This document shows positions 53,572-61,733 of a stretch of 64,000 bases of DNA, piece by piece. The stretch spans positions 8,469,001 to 8,533,000 of the forward strand of contig NZ_CP023694.1 of the NCBI RefSeq assembly GCF_008705135.1. Reading direction: 5' to 3'. Each line of letters opens with the position of its first letter. The stretch's first letter is position 1. A program made the translations under genes and the position numbers. This DNA is from Streptomyces coeruleorubidus. Its GTDB lineage: Bacteria > Actinomycetota > Actinomycetes > Streptomycetales > Streptomycetaceae. Under the pieces are notes generated by a model. That model saw nothing but the letters and a program-made list of their open reading frames with translations, ran no database searches and was not told the origin of the DNA.

Positions 53572-54873
53572 TTGACCCTCAGCTACCGCCAGCCCGGAGT
53601 CGTCCTCACCGACCGCCGCTTCACCGTCCCCCTCGACCACGACCACCCCGGGGGCGAGACGATCGAGTTGTACGCCCGCGAGGTCGTCGCGAGTGACAAG
53701 GCGCACCAGGACCTGCCGTGGCTGCTCTATCTTCAGGGCGGACCCGGCTTCGGCGCGGACCGCTCCGTCGGCAGGCCCGGCTGGCTCGGCCGCGCGCTGA
53801 AGGAGTACCGCGTGCTCCTGCTCGACCAGCGCGGCACCGGCCACAGCACGCCCGCCAACCGGCAGACGCTCCCGCTGCGCGGCGGTCCCGCCGCACAGGC
53901 CGCCTACCTCACGCACTTCCGCGCCGACTCGATCGTCCGCGACTGCGAGGCCATCCGCGCCCAGGTCACCGGCGGCGCCCCCTGGACCGTCCTCGGCCAG
54001 AGCTTCGGCGGTTTCTGCCTGACCACCTACCTTTCCCTCGCGCCCGAGGGCCTGGCCACCGCCGTGATCACCGGCGGACTGCCCTCCCTGGACGCCCATG
54101 CCGACGACGTCTACCGGGCGGCCTTCCCGCGCATCGAACGCAAGGTCGCCGCCCACTACGCCCGTTATCCGCTGGACGCCGAACGCGCTCGCCGGATCGC
54201 CGACCACCTCCTGACCCACGACGTGGTCCTGCCGAACGGCTACCGGCTGACCGTCGAGGCCTTCCAGTCCCTCGGCATCGTCCTCGGCACCGGCGACGGC
54301 ACCCACCGCCTGCACTACCTCCTCGAGAACGCCTTCGTCCGCACGCCGGAGGGCTTCACGCTCTCCGACGCGTTCCAGGAGCAGGCGCAGGGCATGCTGT
54401 CCTACGCCCGCCACCCGCTGTACGCCCTGATCCACGAGTCGATCTACGGTCAGGACGCCCGGCCCACCGCATGGTCGGCCGAGCGGGTCCGCGCCGAGTT
54501 CCCGCAGTTCGACGCCGCGAAGGCCCTCGCGGGCGACGAACCGCTGCTGTTCACCGGCGAGTCGATCCACCCCTGGATGTTCGACTGCGACCCGGCGCTG
54601 CGCCCCCTGCGCGAGACCGCCGACCTGCTCGCCGCCCGCACCGACTGGACGCCCCTGTACGACCCGGCCCGCCTCGCGGCGAACGACGTACCGGTCGTCG
54701 CCGCCGTCTACCACGACGACATGTACGTGGACACCGCCCACTCCCTGCGCACCGCCCGCACGATCCGCGGCCTGCGCACCTGGGTCACGGACGAGTTCGA
54801 GCACGACGGCGTGCGCACCGGTGGCGGGCGGGTCCTGGACCGGCTGCTGGCGCTCGTGCGGAACGAGGCGTGA
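53572..54873 (+). CDS. Alpha/beta hydrolase, S33 proline iminopeptidase-like
   Basis: A 433-residue S33-type hydrolase. Oxyanion GGPG (56-59), DQRGTGHS (85-92), nucleophile Ser144 in GQSFGG, and the late acid and His in VYHDDMYVDT and FEHDG complete the triad. Proline iminopeptidases cut N-terminal Pro. The start is a TTG at 53572 with GGGAG just ahead; no better start codon exists before the conserved LTDRRFTVPLDH segment. It stands alone. Confidence 0.83.
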   Translation: MTLSYRQPGVVLTDRRFTVPLDHDHPGGETIELYAREVVASDKAHQDLPWLLYLQGGPGFGADRSVGRPGWLGRALKEYRVLLLDQRGTGHSTPANRQTLPLRGGPAAQAAYLTHFRADSIVRDCEAIRAQVTGGAPWTVLGQSFGGFCLTTYLSLAPEGLATAVITGGLPSLDAHADDVYRAAFPRIERKVAAHYARYPLDAERARRIADHLLTHDVVLPNGYRLTVEAFQSLGIVLGTGDGTHRLHYLLENAFVRTPEGFTLSDAFQEQAQGMLSYARHPLYALIHESIYGQDARPTAWSAERVRAEFPQFDAAKALAGDEPLLFTGESIHPWMFDCDPALRPLRETADLLAARTDWTPLYDPARLAANDVPVVAAVYHDDMYVDTAHSLRTARTIRGLRTWVTDEFEHDGVRTGGGRVLDRLLALVRNEA

Positions 54874-54923
54874 TGCCGTGCCGGACGCGTGGTGATGTCG
54901 GTGGCGCGGATTAGTCTGCCGAC

Positions 54924-55658
54924 ATGACGACCACTCAACTCCAGCCCATGCCGGACGACTGGCGGCGTGCCCTCGCGGTCGTGGCCCATCCCGACGACCT
55001 CGAGTACGGCTGCTCGGCGGCGATCGCGGCCTGGACCGACGAGGGCCGCGAGGTCGCCTATGTGCTGGCGACCCGGGGCGAGGCGGGCATCGACACACTG
55101 GAGCCCGAGCGGTGCGGGCCGCTGCGGGAGCGGGAGCAGCGGGCGAGCGCGGCGGTGGTCGGCGTGCCGGTCGTGGAGTTCCTCGACCACAAGGACGGTG
55201 TCATCGAGTACGGCACCGCCCTGCGCCGCGACATCGCCGCCGCGATCCGCCGGCACCGGCCCGAGCTGGTCATCACGCTCAACCACCGGGACACCTGGGG
55301 CGGCGTCGCCTGGAACACCCCGGACCACGTGGCCGTCGGCCGGGCCACGCTCGACGCGGCCGGCGACGCGGGCAACCGGTGGATCTTCCCGGAGCTCACC
55401 GAGCAGGGCCTTCAGCCGTGGGACGGCGTGCGCTGGGTCGCCGTCGCCGGTTCCAGCACCCCCACGCACGCGGTCGACGCGACGCCCGGCATGGAACGCG
55501 CGGTGCGCTCCCTGCTGGAGCACCGCACCTACATCGAGGTGCTGACCGACGAGGACCCGGAGACCTACGTCCGGGGCTTCCTCACCCAGCACGCCGAGGC
55601 CACCGGGGAGCGGTTCGGGGGCAGGCCGGCGGTGGCGTTCGAACTGTTCGGCAGATGA
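54924..55658 (+). CDS. PIG-L family deacetylase
   Basis: A 244-residue zinc deacetylase. AHPDD (21-25) supplies two zinc ligands and the general base, and HRDTWGGVAWNTPDH gives the third-ligand region. PIG-L enzymes deacetylate GlcNAc conjugates, e.g. in mycothiol synthesis or antibiotic pathways. The MshB-specific context is missing, so the substrate is open. The sigma factor gene starts 29 bases after it and may share its transcript. Confidence 0.85.
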   Translation: MTTTQLQPMPDDWRRALAVVAHPDDLEYGCSAAIAAWTDEGREVAYVLATRGEAGIDTLEPERCGPLREREQRASAAVVGVPVVEFLDHKDGVIEYGTALRRDIAAAIRRHRPELVITLNHRDTWGGVAWNTPDHVAVGRATLDAAGDAGNRWIFPELTEQGLQPWDGVRWVAVAGSSTPTHAVDATPGMERAVRSLLEHRTYIEVLTDEDPETYVRGFLTQHAEATGERFGGRPAVAFELFGR

Positions 55659-55687
55659 CGCGGATGACAGGGGAGACGGGGGAGACC

Positions 55688-56581
55688 ATGACAGACAGCA
55701 AGGAGCTGGCCGACCGGTTCGAGGAGCACCGGGGGCGGCTGAAGGCCGTCGCCTACCGCATGCTCGGATCGCTCGCCGAGGCGGAGGACGCCGTCCAGGA
55801 GGCCTGGCTGAAGCTCGGCCGCACCGACGCCGGCGACATCCACAACCTCGGCGGCTGGCTCACCACGGTGACCGGCCGGGTGTGCCTGGACCTCCTGCGC
55901 TCGCGCACCGCGCGCCGCGAGGAGCCCATGGACGACACCTTCGTCCCGGACCCGGTGCTCAGGCCCCTGTCGCAGATCGACCCGGAGCAGGAGGTGCTGC
56001 ACGCCGACGCGGTGGGCCTGGCCCTGCTCGTCGTCCTGGAGAACCTGGAGCCCGACGAGCGGCTCACGTTCGTGCTGCACGACATGTTCGCCGTGCCGTT
56101 CGACGACATCGCGCCGATCGTGGAGCGCAGCCCGGCCGCGACCCGGCAGCTGGCGAGCCGCGCCCGGCGCCGGGTGCGTGGTGCCACCCCGGCGGCCGAG
56201 CCGGACCTCGGCCGGCAGAAGGAGGTCCTCGACGCCTTCCTGGCCGCCTCGCGCGGCGGGGACTTCGAGGCGCTGCTCGCGCTCCTGCACCCGGACGTGG
56301 TGCTGCGGGCCGACTCGGGTGCCCTGGTGCGCGGCGCGGCCGTGTCCAAGGCCCTCCAGGGGGCGAAGGCGGTGGCGGAGCAGGCGCTCATGTTCGCCCG
56401 GTTCGCGCAGTCCGCGGAGCTGGTGCTGGTCAACGGCTCGGTCGGGGTCGTCAACGCGCCCGAGGGACACGTGCAGTCGGTCATGGGGGTCACGATCGCC
56501 GACGGCCGGATCACCGGCATGTACATCCTGGCCGACCCCGAGCGGCTGGAGCGCCTGGAGGCACCCGGCCTCGCGGGCTGA
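55688..56581 (+). CDS. ECF41-like sigma factor with SnoaL-type C-terminal domain
   Basis: A 297-residue ECF sigma factor of the SigJ/ECF41 kind. Region 2 (AEAEDAVQEAWLKL), region 4 (PFDDIAPIVERSPAATRQLASRARRRV) and then a SnoaL/NTF2-like domain (from about 178) that tunes activity in place of an anti-sigma. The family's DGGGR/K motif is replaced by DSGAL (209-213), and NPDKL near the end reads ADPERL. GGGGGAG precedes the ATG at 55688. A carboxymuconolactone decarboxylase, the usual neighbour, is absent. Confidence 0.85.
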   Translation: MTDSKELADRFEEHRGRLKAVAYRMLGSLAEAEDAVQEAWLKLGRTDAGDIHNLGGWLTTVTGRVCLDLLRSRTARREEPMDDTFVPDPVLRPLSQIDPEQEVLHADAVGLALLVVLENLEPDERLTFVLHDMFAVPFDDIAPIVERSPAATRQLASRARRRVRGATPAAEPDLGRQKEVLDAFLAASRGGDFEALLALLHPDVVLRADSGALVRGAAVSKALQGAKAVAEQALMFARFAQSAELVLVNGSVGVVNAPEGHVQSVMGVTIADGRITGMYILADPERLERLEAPGLAG

Positions 56582-56630
56582 CCCGGGCGGCGGTCAGCTC
56601 GGCGAGTTGTCATTTCGTATGCTGAACGGC

Positions 56631-57461
56631 ATGCGAGATCACAAGGCCGCGCGGGCGGAACTGCGCGGCGACTGCGAGCGGTGCTTCGGACTGTGCTGCG
56701 TCGCCCTGCCCTTCGCGGCCTCGGCCGACTTCGCGGTCGACAAGGACGCCGGTACCCCCTGCCGCAATCTTCAGAGCGACCACCGCTGCGGCATCCACGC
56801 CCGGCTGCGGCAGAAGGGGTTCACCGGCTGCACGGTCTACGACTGCTTCGGCGCCGGGCAGCAGGTCTCACAGATCACCTTCGGCGGCCAGGACTGGAGG
56901 TCCGCACCGCCGGAGCACGCCCGCCGCATGTTCGACGTCTTCCCGGTGGTCCGGCAGTTGCACGAGCTGCTGTGGTACCTGACCGAGGCGCTCTCCCTGC
57001 CCGCGGCCCGTCCCGTCCACGCCGGTCTGCGCGAGGCCCTGGAGAAGACCGAGGAGCTGACCGGGCTGACACCCGAGGAGCTCGCCGGGCTGGACGTGGC
57101 GGCGCACCGCCAGGAGGTCAACGTCCTGCTGCTCAGGACGAGCGAGCTGGCCAGGGCCGGCACCAAGGGGCGCAAGAAGAACCGCCGGGGCGCGGACCTC
57201 ATGGGCGCCCGCCTCAAGGGCGCCGACCTGCGCGGCGCCGACCTGCGCGGCGCCTACCTCATCGCCGCCGACCTCACGGGCGCGGATCTGCGGGGCGCGG
57301 ACCTGATCGGTGCCGACCTGCGCGACGCGGACCTCACGGACGCCGACCTGACGGGGGCGTTCTTCCTCACCCAGCCGCAGCTCAACGCGGCCCGGGGGAG
57401 TGCCGGGACCCGGCTGCCCGAGTCAGTCACCCGCCCCGGGCACTGGACAGCGCGGGACTGA
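56631..57461 (+). CDS. Cys-cluster (YkgJ-like) domain fused to pentapeptide repeats
   Basis: A 276-residue protein. The N-terminal part has eight Cys (15, 18, 22, 23, 44, 53, 67, 72) spaced as in YkgJ-type proteins that bind zinc or an iron-sulfur cluster (CERCFGLCC, CRNLQSDHRCG, CTVYDC). A helical linker follows, then from 187 to about 245 some eleven A(D/N)LxG pentapeptide repeats that fold as a right-handed beta-helix. The ATG at 56631 is chosen; another ATG lies at 56619. Its 3' end overlaps the P450 gene by 39 bases. Confidence 0.78.
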   Translation: MRDHKAARAELRGDCERCFGLCCVALPFAASADFAVDKDAGTPCRNLQSDHRCGIHARLRQKGFTGCTVYDCFGAGQQVSQITFGGQDWRSAPPEHARRMFDVFPVVRQLHELLWYLTEALSLPAARPVHAGLREALEKTEELTGLTPEELAGLDVAAHRQEVNVLLLRTSELARAGTKGRKKNRRGADLMGARLKGADLRGADLRGAYLIAADLTGADLRGADLIGADLRDADLTDADLTGAFFLTQPQLNAARGSAGTRLPESVTRPGHWTARD

Positions 57462-58919
57462 GGCCGGCTCCCGCACCGGCGTGCGGCGCTCCGGGTGCAG
57501 CCGCAGCCCCTCCGGCATCAGCGTCAGCCGTTCCGTCACCCGCAGCCGGTACGCCGGGTCGGGCCGCATCTCGTAGCGCCGCAGCAGCAGGCCGAGCACC
57601 AACGTCGCCTCGTGCAGGGCGAACTGGCGCCCGATGCAGGCCCGCGCCCCGGTTCCGAAGGGCTTGAAGGTGTGGGGGGCCCGGGACCGTACGGCCCGCG
57701 CGTCGAAGCGGTCCGGATCGAACCGCACGGCGTCCGCGCCCCACACCTCGGGGTCCCGGTGCAGCATCGGCGTCAGCACCAGCGCCCACGCCCCGCGCCG
57801 CATGGGATGCTCCCCGGCGAGCACCGTGTCCTGGCGTGCCTCCCGGGCGAAGGCCGGTGCGGTGGGCCACAGCCGCAGCGACTCGTCCAGCACCCGGCGG
57901 ACGTAGCGCAGCCTGGCCACCTGTTCGTAGGCCGGTTCCGCCGCGTCGCCCCAGACGCGGTCCACCTCGGCGCGCGCCCGGGCCGCGACCTCGGGGTGGC
58001 GGGAGAGGTAGTGCAGCGCGAAGGAGAGCGCGCCGGACGTCGTCTCGTGGCCGGCGACGAGGAAGGTGATGACCTGACGGCGGACGTTCCGCGGCTCCAG
58101 CCGCTCCCCGGTCTCGGGGTGCGCCGTCTCCAGCATCCGGTCGAGCAGGTCCCCGTCCCCGCGGCCGGAGGCGCGCCGTGCCCGGACCATCTCGTCGACC
58201 GTGCGGTTGAGGTGGGCGATGTCGGCCGCGTTGCGGCGGCTCGCGCTCCGCAGCAGCAGCGGGGCCAGCGGGAAGGGCACCGTGTTGAGCCGCTGCGCGT
58301 AGGTCAGCGTGCCGACCATCGCGGTCACGAAGGGATGCGGCCGAGAGCGTTCGAACGACCCGAAGTCGTGGCCGAAGCCGGTGCGCGCGATCGTCTCCAG
58401 TGTCAGCTTGGTCATGTCGCCGGGCACGTCCACCGCCCGGCCCGTCGCCGCCGCCCGGTCCCAGTGCTCCGTCAGCCGCCGCGCGACGGCCAGCATCATC
58501 GGGTGGTAACCCGCCATGGCCTCACGGCTGAACCCCGGGGCGAGCACGTCGTGCGCGAGCTGCCAGTTGGGCTCGTGGTTGTACGCCGTGAACAGGCCGT
58601 CTCCCGCGACCGGCCGCAGGTTCGCGATGCCGAGACCCACGTGCTTGGCGAAGCGTGACTCGTCCGCGAGGTCGGCCGCGTGCCGGGCACCCCACACGAA
58701 CACGAACTCCTTGCCGAAGGCCTTCCGGCGGAAGACCGGACCCAGTTGCCGGGCGTACCGCAGTGTGTCCTGGAGGGGAGTGCGCCGGTTCACGCCCACC
58801 ACGTCACCGAGAAGCGGGACCCGGTGCGGCGGATGCGGTATGCGGTCCAGCTCCGGCCAGCCCAGCTCGGCACTCCGGAACCCCCTGGGCAGCCCGTCCC
58901 GTACCGGCGCCTGCGTCAT
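57423..58919 (-). CDS. Cytochrome P450 of the CYP102 (BM3 haem-domain) type
   Basis: A 498-residue P450. I-helix AGHETTS (289-295), ExxR (Glu346, Arg349) and the haem loop FGTGARACIG with Cys428 are intact. The run FALHEATLVLGLLLRRYE after the haem loop closely resembles P450 BM3, but the FMN/FAD reductase half is missing, as in the stand-alone CYP102B1 of S. coelicolor. It probably hydroxylates fatty acids with separate redox partners. AAGGGAGAT precedes the ATG at 58919. It is divergent from a TetR gene that likely controls it. Confidence 0.85.
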   Translation of the reverse strand: MTQAPVRDGLPRGFRSAELGWPELDRIPHPPHRVPLLGDVVGVNRRTPLQDTLRYARQLGPVFRRKAFGKEFVFVWGARHAADLADESRFAKHVGLGIANLRPVAGDGLFTAYNHEPNWQLAHDVLAPGFSREAMAGYHPMMLAVARRLTEHWDRAAATGRAVDVPGDMTKLTLETIARTGFGHDFGSFERSRPHPFVTAMVGTLTYAQRLNTVPFPLAPLLLRSASRRNAADIAHLNRTVDEMVRARRASGRGDGDLLDRMLETAHPETGERLEPRNVRRQVITFLVAGHETTSGALSFALHYLSRHPEVAARARAEVDRVWGDAAEPAYEQVARLRYVRRVLDESLRLWPTAPAFAREARQDTVLAGEHPMRRGAWALVLTPMLHRDPEVWGADAVRFDPDRFDARAVRSRAPHTFKPFGTGARACIGRQFALHEATLVLGLLLRRYEMRPDPAYRLRVTERLTLMPEGLRLHPERRTPVREPASVPRCPVPGAGD

Positions 58920-58952
58920 GACGCGATCTCCCTTGATCCAGCGGCGGGTTCG

Positions 58953-59010
58953 CACGTGTTGTACGTGGGTTCAATAGCGCGGTTCAGTGTGGTCCCGTTG
59001 TTGAACCGGC
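58953..59010. promoter_or_regulatory. Operator region between the P450 and TetR genes
   Basis: Contains the palindrome CACGT-GTTGT-ACGTG (58953-58967), two GTTCA half-sites (58969-58973 and 58982-58986) and an inverted TTGAACC (59000-59006). Spacing suggests paired TetR dimers controlling both genes. Which of the repeats is the true operator I cannot decide. Confidence 0.5.
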
Positions 59011-59028
59011 GTCAAGTAAAGTGCGGGC

Positions 59029-59637
59029 ATGGCCGCGAACCAGGGCGGGCGCACGCGCCGCCGGCTCAGCACCGAGGAGCGCCGGGAGCAGCTTCTGGCC
59101 GTCGGTGCGCGGCTGTTCTCGGAGAGTCCGTACGACGACGTGTGGATCGAGCAGGTCGCCGAGATCGCCGGGGTGTCGCGCGGGCTGCTGTACCACTACT
59201 TTCCGACCAAGCGGGACTTCTTCGCGGCGGTCATCGAGCGCGAGAGCGAGCGGATGCTGCGCATGACGGCGCCGGTGCCCGGCGTCCCGGTGCGCGAGCA
59301 GCTCGCGGGCGGCCTCGACACGTTCCTGGAGTACGTCCAGGCCCATGCCCACGGCTACCGCGCCTTCCATCGCGCCGACGCGGCCGGGGACCAGGCGGTG
59401 CGGCGGGTCTACCAGCGGGCTCTGGGCGCGCAGGAGCGGCAGATCCTCGCGGCGCTCGCCGAGGACCCCGAGTTCGGCCCGGCCTGCGAAGGGCGGCCGG
59501 AGGTGCGGCTGGCCGTGCGCGGCTGGCTGGCGTTCACCACGTCCGTCTGCCTGGAGTGGCTGCGCGGCACGGAGTTGAGCCGGGATCAGGTGCGTGAGCT
59601 GTGCGCCCGTGCCCTGCTGGGCGTGCTCACTCCCTGA
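59029..59637 (+). CDS. TetR family regulator, divergent from the P450
   Basis: A 202-residue TetR-type protein. The helix-turn-helix covers about residues 39-59 (WIEQVAEIAGVSRGLLYHYF). The C-terminal ligand domain is Ala/Arg/Glu-rich. The gap to the P450 gene holds several inverted repeats. Ligand unknown; a fatty acid is plausible given the P450 type. Confidence 0.87.
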   Translation: MAANQGGRTRRRLSTEERREQLLAVGARLFSESPYDDVWIEQVAEIAGVSRGLLYHYFPTKRDFFAAVIERESERMLRMTAPVPGVPVREQLAGGLDTFLEYVQAHAHGYRAFHRADAAGDQAVRRVYQRALGAQERQILAALAEDPEFGPACEGRPEVRLAVRGWLAFTTSVCLEWLRGTELSRDQVRELCARALLGVLTP

Positions 59638-59692
59638 AAGGCCTCGTAAAGATCACGTGACGTGGTTGGCTCACGCCCCGATCTTCGGTAGG

Positions 59693-59711
59693 TTAGGCAA
59701 GGCTTACCTAA
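59693..59711. promoter_or_regulatory. Iron box over the DUF2470 ribosome site
   Basis: TTAGGCAAGGCTTACCTAA, matching the actinobacterial iron box at about 15 of 19 positions. Its last bases run into the AAGGAGG ribosome site, 11 bases before the ATG at 59723. Confidence 0.85.
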
Positions 59712-59722
59712 GGAGGTCTGGG

Positions 59723-60451
59723 ATGGGTGACGACAGCCACGGATGGACGGCGGCCCCTGCCGCGGCGGAGCGGGCGCGCTCGGTGCTCGCCGCCGCATGG
59801 TCCTGCTCGGTGACCGCGGAGGGCACGCGGGAGGAGCTGGTCGGCGCGCACACGGTGACCGAGGACGGCCGGGTGCTGGTGGACGTGCCCGAGGACAGCG
59901 CCCTGCTCGGGGCCGCGATCTGCGCGCCGCGCGGCGAGCCGTCCGCGGTGCTGGAGTTCGCCGACGTGGCCCCCGTCCCCGTGCGCGACCGGATCCGCGC
60001 CCGGCTGTGGCTCGCGGGCTGGTTCACCGTCGAGGAGGACCGGCTGGCCTTCCGGGCCACGCGCGTGGTGCTGCGGCAGCCGTCCGGGGCCGTGGTCGTC
60101 GACCTCGACGACTTCGCCGCCGCGACGCCCGACCCGCTCGGCACGGCCGAGGCCCGGCTGCTGACGCACCTCGCCGACTGCCACGCGGACGTCGTCGAGC
60201 GGCTCACCCGGCTCATCGGCTCCGACAGCCTGCACGGCGCGGTCCGCGTCCAGCCCCTCGCCGTCGACCGGCACGGACTGACGCTGCGCATCGAACGCAC
60301 CCGCGCCCACGGTGACGTACGGCTGGCGTTCCACACACCCGCCGACGACGTCGCGCAGCTCACCGAGCGCATGCACGTCCTGCTCAGCCAGGCGACCGCC
60401 GCGGCCTGCCCGCGCGCCCTACAGTGGCAGCGCACAGACGGCGACCGGTGA
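59723..60451 (+). CDS. DUF2470-domain protein, iron-regulated
   Basis: A 242-residue protein of the HugZ/pyridoxamine-oxidase-like fold with a C-terminal DUF2470 domain (THLADCHADVVERLTRLIGS region). Related haem-degrading proteins carry the same domain. The ATG follows AAGGAGG and an iron box, so expression should rise in iron shortage. This points to haem or iron handling, yet no haem ligand is provable. It overlaps the lactonase gene tail-to-tail by 33 bases. Confidence 0.75.
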   Translation: MGDDSHGWTAAPAAAERARSVLAAAWSCSVTAEGTREELVGAHTVTEDGRVLVDVPEDSALLGAAICAPRGEPSAVLEFADVAPVPVRDRIRARLWLAGWFTVEEDRLAFRATRVVLRQPSGAVVVDLDDFAAATPDPLGTAEARLLTHLADCHADVVERLTRLIGSDSLHGAVRVQPLAVDRHGLTLRIERTRAHGDVRLAFHTPADDVAQLTERMHVLLSQATAAACPRALQWQRTDGDR

Positions 60452-61615
60452 CGGAAACGGTTCACCGGCGCGCCGCAGCGCGCCGCTCGTCCCGTCCACC
60501 CGGAAGACGGTCACGGTGCCGGACTTCTGGTTCGCCGCGAACAGCAGCGTTCCCTCCGGCGAGAAGGCGATCTGGCGCGGGAAGTCCCCGCCGACCGGCA
60601 CGGTGTCCAGCAGCCTGAGCCGGGCGCCGTCCGCCTCGACGGCGTAGCGCGTGAGGCTGTTGTCGCCGCGGTTGGCGAGAAAAGCGTGACGGCCGTTCGG
60701 GGTCACCAGGAACTGCGCCGGGTAGTTGGTGCCGGGACCGGTGCCCGTGGACTGCGGCTCACCGACCGTGACGCGGCCGGAGGCGGGGTCGTACGAGCAG
60801 ACCGCCACCGTGTTGTCGACCTCGTTCGCGAGGTAGGCGTACCGGCCGCCGGGGTGGAACGTCAGGTGGCGCGGGCCAGCGCCCGGCCGGGTACGCGTCT
60901 GCGCGGCCTCGGTGAGCGTGCCGGCCTTCTCGTCGAGCCGGTACGTGTAGACGGTGTCCGTGCCCAGGTCCACGGCGAGCACATGGCCGCCGTCGGGGCT
61001 GGTGAAGATCTGGTGGGCGTGCGGACCCTCCTGGCCCGGGCCCGGTGCCGGTCGGGTGTGCCGGACGAGATCGGTCCGCTCGCCGAGGGCGCCCGAGGCG
61101 TCGATCGGATGCACCGCCACGCTGCCCGAGCCGTAGTCCGCGCTGAGCAGCCAGCGCCCGCCCGGATGCACCGACAGATGGCAGGGGGCCGCGCCGCCGG
61201 TGCTCCGGCTGCCCAGGACCTTCCGGTCGGACAGCCGGACGGCCGTCACGGCGCCGTCCTCGCGCTCGTTCACCGCGTACAAGGTGTGGCGGTCCGGGTG
61301 GATCGCGAGGTACGACGGGTCGTCGACGCCGGTGAGCGTGCCGGTGCCGGTGATCCGGCCCGTCGCCGCGTCGTACGTGGCCAGCCCGATGCCCTTGCCG
61401 CCGCCCTCGGCGGAGGTGTAGGTGCCGAGGTAGAGCGGGCGCGGGCCGGACGGGCGCCGGACCCCGCGGGACGGACTCGCGCTCGACTCGGGGCCCGCCG
61501 GAGTCGTCGGGGACGCGGGAGCGGGCGCGTCGTCACAGGCGGGCAGCGCCGCCGCGGCGGCTCCGCCCGCCAGTGCGCCGACGAACCGGCGCCTGCTCCA
61601 GCCACCACTGCCCAT
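60419..61615 (-). CDS. Tat-exported lactonase-type beta-propeller lipoprotein
   Basis: A 398-residue protein of the 6-phosphogluconolactonase (YbhE/Pgl) seven-bladed propeller family. The N-terminus has a twin-Arg signal (WSRRRFVGALAGG) and a lipobox ALPAC, so it is probably a Tat-exported lipoprotein. Blade repeats such as HPDRHTLYAVNE, HPGGRWLLSADYG and HPGGRYAYLANE recur. Extracytoplasmic location argues against a pentose-phosphate role. GAGGGG precedes the ATG at 61615. Confidence 0.82.
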   Translation of the reverse strand: MGSGGWSRRRFVGALAGGAAAAALPACDDAPAPASPTTPAGPESSASPSRGVRRPSGPRPLYLGTYTSAEGGGKGIGLATYDAATGRITGTGTLTGVDDPSYLAIHPDRHTLYAVNEREDGAVTAVRLSDRKVLGSRSTGGAAPCHLSVHPGGRWLLSADYGSGSVAVHPIDASGALGERTDLVRHTRPAPGPGQEGPHAHQIFTSPDGGHVLAVDLGTDTVYTYRLDEKAGTLTEAAQTRTRPGAGPRHLTFHPGGRYAYLANEVDNTVAVCSYDPASGRVTVGEPQSTGTGPGTNYPAQFLVTPNGRHAFLANRGDNSLTRYAVEADGARLRLLDTVPVGGDFPRQIAFSPEGTLLFAANQKSGTVTVFRVDGTSGALRRAGEPFPSPVAVCALPL

Positions 61616-61733
61616 GTCGCCCCTCAGGTCGTCACTCGTCCCCGTCGCGACAGCCACCTTGGCGTGGATCACCCACCGGGTGCAACAACGGCACCTGGCG
61701 TTGCGTGGCGTGCGACCCGCTCCGGGTGGTCGC

